64,000 nucleotides of DNA from UBA1081 sp045636025 (GTDB taxonomy: Bacteria; Bacillota; Clostridia; Oscillospirales; Acutalibacteraceae), in NCBI GenBank assembly GCA_045636025.1, contig JAZTWP010000054.1, positions 1 through 64,000 on the forward strand. Reading direction: 5' to 3'. Below are positions 33,368 through 40,155 of the stretch, piece after piece; position 1 is the first letter of the stretch, and each line of letters opens with the position of its first letter. The translations under genes and the position numbers were made by a program. The notes under the pieces are model-generated. The model saw only the letters and a list, made by a program, of their open reading frames with translations, ran no database searches and had not been told where the DNA came from.

Positions 33368-34635
33368 GACAGAGCCTCAGCTGCTGCAAGTTTTACAGCT
33401 ACGCAAAGAAGTTCTGCAGCCTTTTCAAGCTCTGCAACAGAAGGATAAGAAGGTGCAATTCTGATATTCTTATCTTCGGGATCATTCTTATAGGGGAATG
33501 TTGCGCCTACATCTGTAAGTGTGAGTCCTGCTTCCTTACAAAGCTGACCTGCATATTTTGCGCTGCCTGTGTCAACATTGAGAGAAACGAAATATCCGCC
33601 GCCGGGCTTGTGCCAGGATGCAATACCGAGACCACCGAGTTCCTTTTCAAGCATATCAAGAACAGCATCGAATTTGGGACGCATAATTGCAGCGTGCTTC
33701 TTCATAACTTCCTTGAGAGCATCAACTGTGGGATACATCTTTGCGTGACGGAGCTGATTCATCTTGTCATAGCTGATGATCTGAATTGTAAGTCTGCCGA
33801 GAATTTCCTTTATGTTTGCATCTGATGCTGCAATTGCTGAAATACCTGCACCGGGGAAAGTTACCTTTGAAGTTGAGCAGAATTCAACGAAGTTGTCTTC
33901 TGTGCCGTACTTCTTTGCATAATCAAAGATGTTTGCAAGTTCATCGCCTTCTTCGTAAACTTCGTGAATGATGTAAGCATTATCCCAGATAGCTCTGAAA
34001 TCGGGAGCAGCAGGCTTCATCTTTGCAAGACGGTCGATTGTTTCTTCTGAATATGTAAATCCGTCAGGATTTGAGTACTTGGGAACACAGAACATACCCT
34101 TTACAGAAGGATCCTTTACAAGTTCTTCAACCATATCCATATCGGGACCTGTTGCACTGATGGGTACATTGACCATCTTGATACCGAAGTATTCTGCAAT
34201 ACCGAAATGACGGTCATAACCGGGAACAACAGCAATAAATTTTACATCTTCCTGCTGGCTCCAGGGTTTACATCCGCCGATACCGTGTGAGTAACACTGG
34301 CTGATAAAGCTGAACATAAGCTCAAGGCTTGCATTGCCGCCGATGATGATATTCTTTGTTTCAACACCGAGAAGTTCTGCAAAAAGTTCCTTTGCTTCTG
34401 CTACACCGTCAAGAAGACCGTAGTTTCTGCAGTCAAAACCTGTTTTGCTTGTGTAATCTGTAATTTTAAATGCTTTTTTGAAATCTTCAAAAGCCATATC
34501 AAGCTGTACGGGAGAGGGCTTACCTCTTGACATATCAATTGCAAGACCTTCCGCTTTGATATCATCATAACGTTTCTGATTTTCAGCAACAAATGCTGAG
34601 AGTTCTTCTTTTGTGAATTCTCTTAAAGTTTTCAT
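33364..34635 (-). CDS. Class I aminotransferase, aspartate-type (MocR-like subgroup)
   Basis: A 423-residue PLP enzyme of the type often annotated as aspartate aminotransferase in Actinobacteria and Clostridia. Visible features are DMSRGKPSPVQLDM, YGLLDGVAEAKELFAELLG, PKYSNPDGFTYSEETI, IWDNAYIIHEVY and the PLP lysine in FCSTSKVTFPGAGISA near residue 252. C-terminal RIAPSYP provides the substrate-binding Arg. It is first in the block, with a promoter 83 nt upstream and a CAGGAGATAA site. Confidence 0.9.
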   Translation of the reverse strand: MKTLREFTKEELSAFVAENQKRYDDIKAEGLAIDMSRGKPSPVQLDMAFEDFKKAFKITDYTSKTGFDCRNYGLLDGVAEAKELFAELLGVETKNIIIGGNASLELMFSFISQCYSHGIGGCKPWSQQEDVKFIAVVPGYDRHFGIAEYFGIKMVNVPISATGPDMDMVEELVKDPSVKGMFCVPKYSNPDGFTYSEETIDRLAKMKPAAPDFRAIWDNAYIIHEVYEEGDELANIFDYAKKYGTEDNFVEFCSTSKVTFPGAGISAIAASDANIKEILGRLTIQIISYDKMNQLRHAKMYPTVDALKEVMKKHAAIMRPKFDAVLDMLEKELGGLGIASWHKPGGGYFVSLNVDTGSAKYAGQLCKEAGLTLTDVGATFPYKNDPEDKNIRIAPSYPSVAELEKAAELLCVAVKLAAAEALS

Positions 34636-34717
34636 ATTTATCTCCTGTTCATTTAAGAATTATATACTTTTTTCTTTTAATGACTATTGAATATAAACAA
34701 CCAATATAAATCAATTT

Positions 34718-34746
34718 ATTATAGCATAGGAGACACGCATTCACAA
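34718..34746 (-). promoter_or_regulatory. Promoter of the aminotransferase-ispF-cdaA block
   Basis: The minus strand has TTGTGA (34746-34741), 17 nt, TATAAT (34723-34718) with an extended -10 TGC. Between it and the start codon lies an 80-nt AT-rich leader with no clear structure. Confidence 0.7.
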
Positions 34747-34870
34747 TAGATTTTTATAATTTTATTAAAAAAATAAATAATAAATATATAGAAGAAAAGA
34801 TCAGAAACAGTCAGAATTTTACGTAAAAAAATAAATTTTGAAAAAAATTAAAAAAAATTCAAAAAAAGTA

Positions 34871-34899
34871 TTGACATTACCGTTTTGATGTGTTATATT
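34871..34899 (+). promoter_or_regulatory. Promoter of tRNA-Thr/tRNA-Tyr
   Basis: TTGACA (34871-34876), 17 nt, TATATT (34894-34899), 20 nt before tRNA-Thr. The boxes and spacing are the same as for the tRNA array promoter at 415-443. Confidence 0.8.
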
Positions 34900-34919
34900 A
34901 TGTCTCGCGTTAGAGAGTT

Positions 34920-34995
34920 GCTGGTGTAGCTCAGTTGGTAGAGCAGCTGATTTGTAATCAGCAGGTCGGGGGTTCGAGTCCGTCCACCAGCTCCA
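34920..34995 (+). tRNA. tRNA-Thr (TGT)
   Basis: A 76-nt cloverleaf with acceptor halves GCTGGTG and CACCAGC, anticodon TGT in GATTTGTAATC, a GGTTCGAGTCC T arm and an encoded CCA. Confidence 0.97.
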
Positions 34996-35030
34996 TTTTT
35001 TATGCTCTCTCAGCGAAAACAAAATAAGAT

Positions 35031-35115
<85 letters not shown>

Positions 35116-35147
35116 GAAAAAAGCACTTCGAAAGAAGTGCTTTTTTC
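35116..35147 (+). terminator. Terminator after tRNA-Tyr
   Basis: AAGCACTTC-GAAA-GAAGTGCTT stem-loop followed by TTTT, one nucleotide after the tRNA CCA end. A-rich on the left side, so it could also work in the other direction. Confidence 0.85.
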
Positions 35148-35394
35148 AATGAAATTCGCCTTTCGGCGAGTGAAATCACTATCATGATGAAATACGCTAA
35201 AGCGTATGAAATATTTGCTTCGCAAATGTTAAAGGCGAATCTTATTTCATATTTTTCAAAAGAAAAATATATCACCAAAACTTGTTTTGGATTTGCATCG
35301 TGAGCTTTGCGAACGATTTCATTAAAAATCTCCGCAAATCCGTTATTGTCATTCGCACAAAAAAAAGAACTGAGCAAATGCTTAGTTCTTTTTT
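35148..35394. repeat. Array of small hairpins spaced by GAAAT
   Basis: After the tRNA terminator a series of short stems follows: TCGCC/GGCGA (35156-35169), ATCATGAT (35181-35188), ATACGCT/AGCGTAT (35192-35207), ATTTGC/GCAAAT (35213-35227), ATATTTTTC/GAAAAATAT, and CCAAAAC/GTTTTGG (35275-35290). GAAAT occurs between them at 35151, 35172, 35189 and 35208. The array ends in an A6-stem-T6 hairpin (35361-35394) resembling the tRNA terminator. It is non-coding and may be a repeat element or structured RNA. The next 160 nt, to 35555, hold only two short stems (about 35518-35533 and 35536-35555). Confidence 0.55.
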
Positions 35395-35555
35395 CAATCT
35401 GAATAATTGATATATAATCGTCGCAAGGCAGATGTAATCAGCAAAACTGTATGGCATCACTACAAATGTTTTTCTATTCTGATTGCTTACATATTTTTCT
35501 TCCAAAGGGTTACCCTCACAGCTTCACTGTGATTACATTCCGTCTGTGACGGAAT

Positions 35556-35678
35556 TCAGAATCTTCTTTTACTTTTCTTTACGTATTTATTATCAAAAAA
35601 TATACCTCTTACCAAACCGTATGCAACGCCACCAATAAAAAGCCCAAATCTACGACCTTTTCTTGTTCTTTTAGCCAT
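35556..35678 (-). CDS. Small basic hydrophobic peptide, 40 residues
   Basis: Not recognised. The minus-strand frame begins MAKRTRKGRRFGLFIGGVAY and ends KKSKRRF. A single hydrophobic, glycine-containing segment (about residues 11-28) is flanked by strongly basic ends, so membrane insertion is plausible. GGGTGA precedes the ATG by 6 nt and the gene starts 18 nt after the stop of the 113-residue gene, which implies one transcript. It could be a membrane-active toxin-like peptide, a small membrane protein or a nucleic-acid-binding peptide. Short length keeps confidence modest. Confidence 0.5.
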   Translation of the reverse strand: MAKRTRKGRRFGLFIGGVAYGLVRGIFFDNKYVKKSKRRF

Positions 35679-35696
35679 TTTTATCACCCAAAACAA

Positions 35697-36038
35697 TCAA
35701 AGTCTATACTCAATTTCAAGTGTTGACGAGTTTCCTTTTGGAGGCTGATATAAAATAACATCACCTTCTGCCATACAGTCTCTCATTGCATTACATACCA
35801 TTGGATATCTGCTTTGCAAATTCATTTCTCCATGAATATCCCTTGCTGTTAAAACCAAAATACTCTTTCCTTTATTTTTTTCATTCATCTTTAATTGTTT
35901 TATATAATGTCTTATATCTTCAGTTGTCACTTTTTTACCTTCTTTCTTTGCACATTGTTCATTCATTAAAAATCCAACTTGTTCTTCCAAAGTTTGAATT
36001 CTGCTTAACAACTCAACAATAATTTTTTCATAATCCAT
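35697..36038 (-). CDS. Hypothetical protein, 113 residues, possible DNA-binding
   Basis: Not recognised. The first ~30 residues (IIVELLSRIQTLEEQVGFL) form a likely coiled coil. A basic linker KKEGKKVTTEDIRHYI follows, and the second half (TARDIHGEMNLQSRYPMVCNAMRD...GDVILYQPPKGNSSTLEI) has the rhythm of a winged-helix fold: helices then a beta wing. The promoter upstream overlaps a palindrome, fitting an autorepressor. The GGCGG site supports the start. It may be the regulator or antidote of the downstream 40-residue peptide, but no family evidence supports that. Confidence 0.65.
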   Translation of the reverse strand: MDYEKIIVELLSRIQTLEEQVGFLMNEQCAKKEGKKVTTEDIRHYIKQLKMNEKNKGKSILVLTARDIHGEMNLQSRYPMVCNAMRDCMAEGDVILYQPPKGNSSTLEIEYRL

Positions 36039-36069
36039 ATAATTCTACCGCCTTGAATCTTAAATTCTA

Positions 36070-36103
36070 TTAGAATTCTAACACTTATTTCATAGAATTT
36101 CAA
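36070..36103 (-). promoter_or_regulatory. Promoter with palindromic operator, 113/40-residue operon
   Basis: The minus strand has TTGAAA (36103-36098), 17 nt, TAGAAT (36080-36075). The perfect 12-bp palindrome TTAGAATTCTAA (36070-36081) covers the -10 box, and further AGAAT half-sites occur on both sides (36064-36076 and around 36094-36109). Such repeated half-sites suggest autorepression. Confidence 0.65.
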
Positions 36104-36168
36104 TAGAATATTGTAAATATTTTGACAAATCATTATTTGATTGTTTTTCATTTTCCCTCTATTTAATA

Positions 36169-36197
36169 TTGATTACCACACATTTATATGCTATACT
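36169..36197 (+). promoter_or_regulatory. Promoter of the Ntn amide hydrolase gene
   Basis: TTGATT (36169-36174), 17 nt, TATACT (36192-36197) with an extended -10 TGC. It ends about 31 nt before the chosen start codon. Confidence 0.65.
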
Positions 36198-36228
36198 TAC
36201 CCCATCAAACCATGAAGAAGATGACAAA

Positions 36229-37275
36229 ATGAACAACCATATAAATCCTGCAAAAAAGGCTCAGGAAGACACTCTCCGCACATTGAAACAGCTTGATGAC
36301 AATGTGTGGACTATGGAATACAAATGCTCCTACGGGCTTGATAAAATCCTTGAAAAGGGCACAAAAGGCATTATGGATGCAGTAAAATTCCTGCAGAAAG
36401 AAGTCGGCATTCCTCCCCTTTCTCAGAATCCGGAAAAAGACGGTTTTGCCTGCTCCACATACAATGCAAAAACACCTGACGGTGACTACATTTTAGCAAG
36501 AAACTTTGACTATAAGGCAGCACCCTGCCTTGTATGCTGGACAAAGCCCGAAAACGGTTACAGAAGCGTTTCTGTTGTTGATACAACATTTTTTATTCAC
36601 GGCACAAAGTATTTTCCTATGTCAAAGGCAAAGAATCACCTTCGTGCCCTTGCAGCTCCTTACACTTCTATGGACGGCATAAACGAAAAAGGTTTCTCAA
36701 TTGCCGTTCTTGAAATAAAATCAAAGGCAACAAAACAGAACACAGGCAAAAAGCCGATTATCACTACCGTTGCTATCCGTGCAGCACTTGATAAGTGTGC
36801 TACAGTCCGGGAATGCATTGATCTTTTTGCATCTTACGATATGCAGGACCTTCTCGGAATCAATTATCACTATCAGCTTGCCGATGCTGAAGGAAACAGC
36901 GCAATCATTGAATATGTTAACAACAAAATGGTTGTTATAAGTCAGGAAAAAGACAAAGAAAATCTTATTCTCACAAACTATTTCCTTACCCCCGGCGGAG
37001 ACAATCACGACGGCAGAGGTTATGACCGTTATGAAAAGATTGAAACAACACTCAAAGCCTGCAACGGCATAATCAATCAGGAAGATGCGATGAAACTCCT
37101 TTCTGAAGTCACACTTCATTACCGACACAAAACATTCAGGCATATGGTTATTGCTCTCTGGAGTGCTGTTTACAACTGTAATGAAAAATCAGTAAGACTC
37201 TGCGCAGGTATGGATTACAACAGAGAATACAAATTCTATGTTGACAAGCCCTGTGAAGCAACAAGAATCAAATAA
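36229..37275 (+). CDS. Choloylglycine-family linear amide hydrolase (Ntn hydrolase)
   Basis: A 348-residue amidase of the Ntn superfamily that contains bile salt hydrolases, penicillin V acylases and, more distantly, acid ceramidase/NAAA. The presumed nucleophile is Cys75 in DGFACSTYNA, followed by LARNFDYK. Cys75, Arg91 and Asp94 keep exactly the 16- and 19-residue spacing of Cys2, Arg18 and Asp21 in bile salt hydrolase. A 74-residue N-terminal stretch must therefore be removed for activity, as in propeptide-bearing relatives. No signal peptide is seen, so it is likely cytoplasmic. Substrate (bile salt, N-acyl amine or peptide amide) cannot be assigned. The ATG at 36229 lies downstream of the promoter; the ribosome binding site is weak. 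Confidence 0.85.
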   Translation: MNNHINPAKKAQEDTLRTLKQLDDNVWTMEYKCSYGLDKILEKGTKGIMDAVKFLQKEVGIPPLSQNPEKDGFACSTYNAKTPDGDYILARNFDYKAAPCLVCWTKPENGYRSVSVVDTTFFIHGTKYFPMSKAKNHLRALAAPYTSMDGINEKGFSIAVLEIKSKATKQNTGKKPIITTVAIRAALDKCATVRECIDLFASYDMQDLLGINYHYQLADAEGNSAIIEYVNNKMVVISQEKDKENLILTNYFLTPGGDNHDGRGYDRYEKIETTLKACNGIINQEDAMKLLSEVTLHYRHKTFRHMVIALWSAVYNCNEKSVRLCAGMDYNREYKFYVDKPCEATRIK

Positions 37276-37287
37276 ACTCAGGTAATA

Positions 37288-37318
37288 AAAAAAGTACGAG
37301 AAATCTCGTACTTTTTTG
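37288..37318. terminator. Bidirectional terminator between converging genes
   Basis: AAAAAAGTACGAG-AAAT-CTCGTACTTTTTT: a 13-bp symmetric stem with A and T tracts on either side. It ends both the amide hydrolase and the M20 peptidase transcripts. Confidence 0.9.
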
Positions 37319-37321
37319 TTA

Positions 37322-38644
37322 TTATACTTCTTTAATTACATATTTGTAGAAATCAACTGCGGGAGCGAGTGTATCAATATCAACATTTTCATCAATACCG
37401 TGAACACTGCCGAGCTGCTGATTATCAATCTTGAAAGGTACAAAACGGACACAGTTTTTACATACTCTGCCGAAATATCTGCTGTCTGTTGCGGCATTCA
37501 TAATATAAGGCACGGGTTTGTATTTGGGGAAAACATTATTTACAGCTTTTTCAATAAATCTGAATGCTTCGCCCTTGAAATCTGTGATTCCTGATTCAAT
37601 ACCGTCATCAGTTACAATTGTTTCAATGTCATACTTCTTTGCAAGAGCTGTGATTGCATCTACACTTGACTTTTTACCCTGATGATGTGAAAAACGCATA
37701 TTTCCTACTACCCAGGCTTCCTGAGGGATAACATTTGTGCCGTCTGAGCCTTTTGCCATTGTGAATGCAAGTGTTGTTCTCAGAAGTGCTGCGCCTGAGG
37801 GAGAAATCATAGGCATTATCTTTTTAAGAGCAGGGCTGAATACATTTACGTTGCTGCATGCAGTTTTCATAACACCGCTCATTGTGGGAGCAAATCGTGA
37901 AAGCATTTCCTTTACTGTGTCAGAAACCTGAACATCAAAGCAATCTGCCTTTTCTGCTTCTGCCATAAACTTACCAAGACGCACAAGAGGAGTATTTTTG
38001 CCGGGTGCTGATGCGTGACCGCCGTTTGACTTTGCGATAAATTTAAGATCCATATAACCCTTTTCGCCAACACCGATCATTGCAAAAGTTCCGTCTGCAC
38101 CGCCGATGGGGTCATACATAATCATTCCGCCTTCGTCAAGCACCATATGGAAATCCATTTTTCTGTCCTTAAGAGCAAGAGAAATTGCGTCTCCGCCCTC
38201 ACCGCCTACTTCTTCGGTACAGGTTGTTACGAAATATATGTCTCTTTTGGGTGTGACACCCTCTTTGATAAGCTCTTCTGCCGCCTGGAACATCATTGCA
38301 AGGCCGCCCTTTGTGTCAAGAGTACCTCTGCCCCATACTTTACCCTCTGCAATCTCACCTGAAAATGCAGGATATTTCCATTCTCCGCTTGCTTCAACAA
38401 CATCGTGATGATTCATAAGCATAACGGGTTTAAGAGAAGAATCGCTGCCCTTCCATTTAAGAAGAAGACTGCCGTCAAATTCTTCACATTCTGCTGTATT
38501 GAATAAATTGGGGAAAGTTTCACGAAGAACTTCGTGAAATGCAAGGAATTTTGTTCTGTCTTTATTTTCTCTTGATGAAATTGTTTCAACCTTTATAAGT
38601 TTTGAAAGAATTTCAGCATACTGCATTGAACGATTATCACTCAT
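37322..38644 (-). CDS. M20 family metallopeptidase (PM20D1-like)
   Basis: A 440-residue di-zinc hydrolase. The ligands are visible in MNHHDVVEA (His-x-Asp), GRGTLDTKGG (bridging Asp), TTCTEEVGGEGG (catalytic Glu pair), DEGG and GSVHGIDENVD (last His). A dimerisation domain is inserted at about 200-320. The closest group by feel is M20 enzymes related to carboxypeptidase S and PM20D1, which cleaves N-acyl amino acids; ordinary dipeptidase activity is equally possible. No signal peptide. CAGGAGATG precedes the start. It converges on the amide hydrolase gene across a shared terminator. Confidence 0.88.
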   Translation of the reverse strand: MSDNRSMQYAEILSKLIKVETISSRENKDRTKFLAFHEVLRETFPNLFNTAECEEFDGSLLLKWKGSDSSLKPVMLMNHHDVVEASGEWKYPAFSGEIAEGKVWGRGTLDTKGGLAMMFQAAEELIKEGVTPKRDIYFVTTCTEEVGGEGGDAISLALKDRKMDFHMVLDEGGMIMYDPIGGADGTFAMIGVGEKGYMDLKFIAKSNGGHASAPGKNTPLVRLGKFMAEAEKADCFDVQVSDTVKEMLSRFAPTMSGVMKTACSNVNVFSPALKKIMPMISPSGAALLRTTLAFTMAKGSDGTNVIPQEAWVVGNMRFSHHQGKKSSVDAITALAKKYDIETIVTDDGIESGITDFKGEAFRFIEKAVNNVFPKYKPVPYIMNAATDSRYFGRVCKNCVRFVPFKIDNQQLGSVHGIDENVDIDTLAPAVDFYKYVIKEV

Positions 38645-38777
38645 TTTTTACATCTCCTGAATAATATTGGAATTATTGTACCACATATTTACGGCAAAAT
38701 AAAGTATTTTATAAAAATCACGTTGAATTATTATCAGTATTTACTGTACTGACTGTTTTTATTTCAGAAACAGATTG

Positions 38778-38806
38778 TTGATTTTCAGAATTATATATGC
38801 TATAGT
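38778..38806 (+). promoter_or_regulatory. Promoter of the first metallophosphoesterase gene
   Basis: TTGATT (38778-38783), 17 nt, TATAGT (38801-38806) with an extended -10 TGC, the same style as the promoter at 36169. Confidence 0.65.
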
Positions 38807-38836
38807 CAGAATGTAATAACATACGGAGGTATTTTT

Positions 38837-40099
38837 ATGAACGGACTTATTGCATTTTTTCTTTCAATCCTTACAATGTACGGCTCATTCGTAGCCTATT
38901 TTGTAAGACCTCAGGCACCTGAAGACACCGGAGATTTCACTCCCGTTATGCGTTTTGTAATCAGCAGTGACTCTCATATCACAACAATTGGTGATATTCA
39001 GTCAACACGCCTCGAGAAAATGATAAAACTCGGTTACGAAATTGCTGAAAATGATGAGGAATACAACGGTCTTGACGCTGTACTTCTTGCAGGTGACATT
39101 ACAGACCAGGGCACAAAAATTGCTTTTGCAAGTGTTCAGGCAGCTGTTGATTCAGTTATCAGAGATGACACACTGTTCCTTGCAACTGTTGCAGAATCTC
39201 ACGACTGCCGTTCAATGAACAAAGCAGCACTCAATTATTTCACTCAGATAACAGGTCAGGAAACAGATTTTCATCGTGTTATAAACGGTTTCCATTTCAT
39301 CGGTATTTCAGCTTCTTCCACAATCGGTGAGCACTACAGCGAATACCAGAAAGAATGGCTCAAAGAACAGCTTGATATTGCTGTTGCAGACGACCCCGAA
39401 AAGCCTATTTTCGTTATGCAGCACGAACATATTTCTAACACAGTTTACGGCAGTTCTGATTTTGAAGGTTGGGGAATGCCCGACTTCGCAGATATCCTTA
39501 AACAGTATCCTCAGGTTGTTGACTTCTCGGGTCATTCACACTACCCCAACAACGATGCGCGTTCAATCTGGCAGGATGAATTCACAGCAATCGGCACAGG
39601 CGGTCTCTACTACGTAGAACTCACAATTGATGAAGAAAGAACAGTTCATCCCGCAGATTACAGATTTGTTTCAACATTCTGGGTTGTAGAAGTTGATGCA
39701 AACAACAGAATCAGACTGAGAGCTGTTGACCTTACTGCAGAAGAATACCTTTGCGAATATATTCTTGACACGCCATTTGACCGCAGCTATACTGCAGAGC
39801 AACAGAACAAACTTCCTGCTCCCGAATTCAAAGAAGGCACAACACTCAGTATGGTTGGCAAAACTGTTATTTTTGAAGCAGCAGAAGCACAGCCCGGAAA
39901 TCCCGTATTCATCTACAGAGCATACGCAGTTGATGCTGATGGCAACAGAATCCCCGTAGGAAAGACAGCTACAAACTATTACAGCTACAATTCTTCAGAC
40001 ACAATAACAATCAAGCTGACAGACCTCCCCGATGATGATTACACACTTGAAGTTGTTGCTGAAAACTGCTACGGCAAACAGTCTGCCCCCATTAAATAA
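38837..40099 (+). CDS. Secreted metallophosphoesterase with variant GNHD motif
   Basis: A 420-residue calcineurin-like phosphoesterase. A Phe-rich hydrophobic N terminus without basic residues (NGLIAFFLSILTMYGSFVAYF) acts as signal or anchor. The metal motifs are SDSH (residues ~49), AGDITD (~91), QHEH and SGHSHYPN; the usual GNHD is replaced by ESHD in ATVAESHDCRS, losing the Asn ligand. The last ~90 residues are a beta-sandwich-like domain (VGKTVIFEAAEAQPG to the end). ACGGAGG supports the start. Target phosphoester unknown; it lies next to ceramidase-family genes. Confidence 0.82.
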   Translation: MNGLIAFFLSILTMYGSFVAYFVRPQAPEDTGDFTPVMRFVISSDSHITTIGDIQSTRLEKMIKLGYEIAENDEEYNGLDAVLLAGDITDQGTKIAFASVQAAVDSVIRDDTLFLATVAESHDCRSMNKAALNYFTQITGQETDFHRVINGFHFIGISASSTIGEHYSEYQKEWLKEQLDIAVADDPEKPIFVMQHEHISNTVYGSSDFEGWGMPDFADILKQYPQVVDFSGHSHYPNNDARSIWQDEFTAIGTGGLYYVELTIDEERTVHPADYRFVSTFWVVEVDANNRIRLRAVDLTAEEYLCEYILDTPFDRSYTAEQQNKLPAPEFKEGTTLSMVGKTVIFEAAEAQPGNPVFIYRAYAVDADGNRIPVGKTATNYYSYNSSDTITIKLTDLPDDDYTLEVVAENCYGKQSAPIK

Positions 40100-40111
40100 C
40101 TATAAAAAAAT

Positions 40112-40143
40112 ATCAGGACACCTTCAGCTGAAGGTGTCCTGAT
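40112..40143. terminator. Bidirectional terminator, perfect 32-bp palindrome
   Basis: ATCAGGACACCTTCAG joined directly to its complement, with AAAAAAAT on the left and TTTGTT on the right. It separates the converging metallophosphoesterase and ceramidase-family genes. Confidence 0.85.
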
Positions 40144-40155
40144 TTGTTATGCAAA

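Noticed and set aside
35272..35505. A 77-codon minus-strand frame beginning MEEKYVSNQNRKTF
   Set aside because: It runs straight through the A6-stem-T6 hairpin and into the GAAAT hairpin array, has no clear ribosome binding site, and its second half is encoded by the repeats. At most a remnant.
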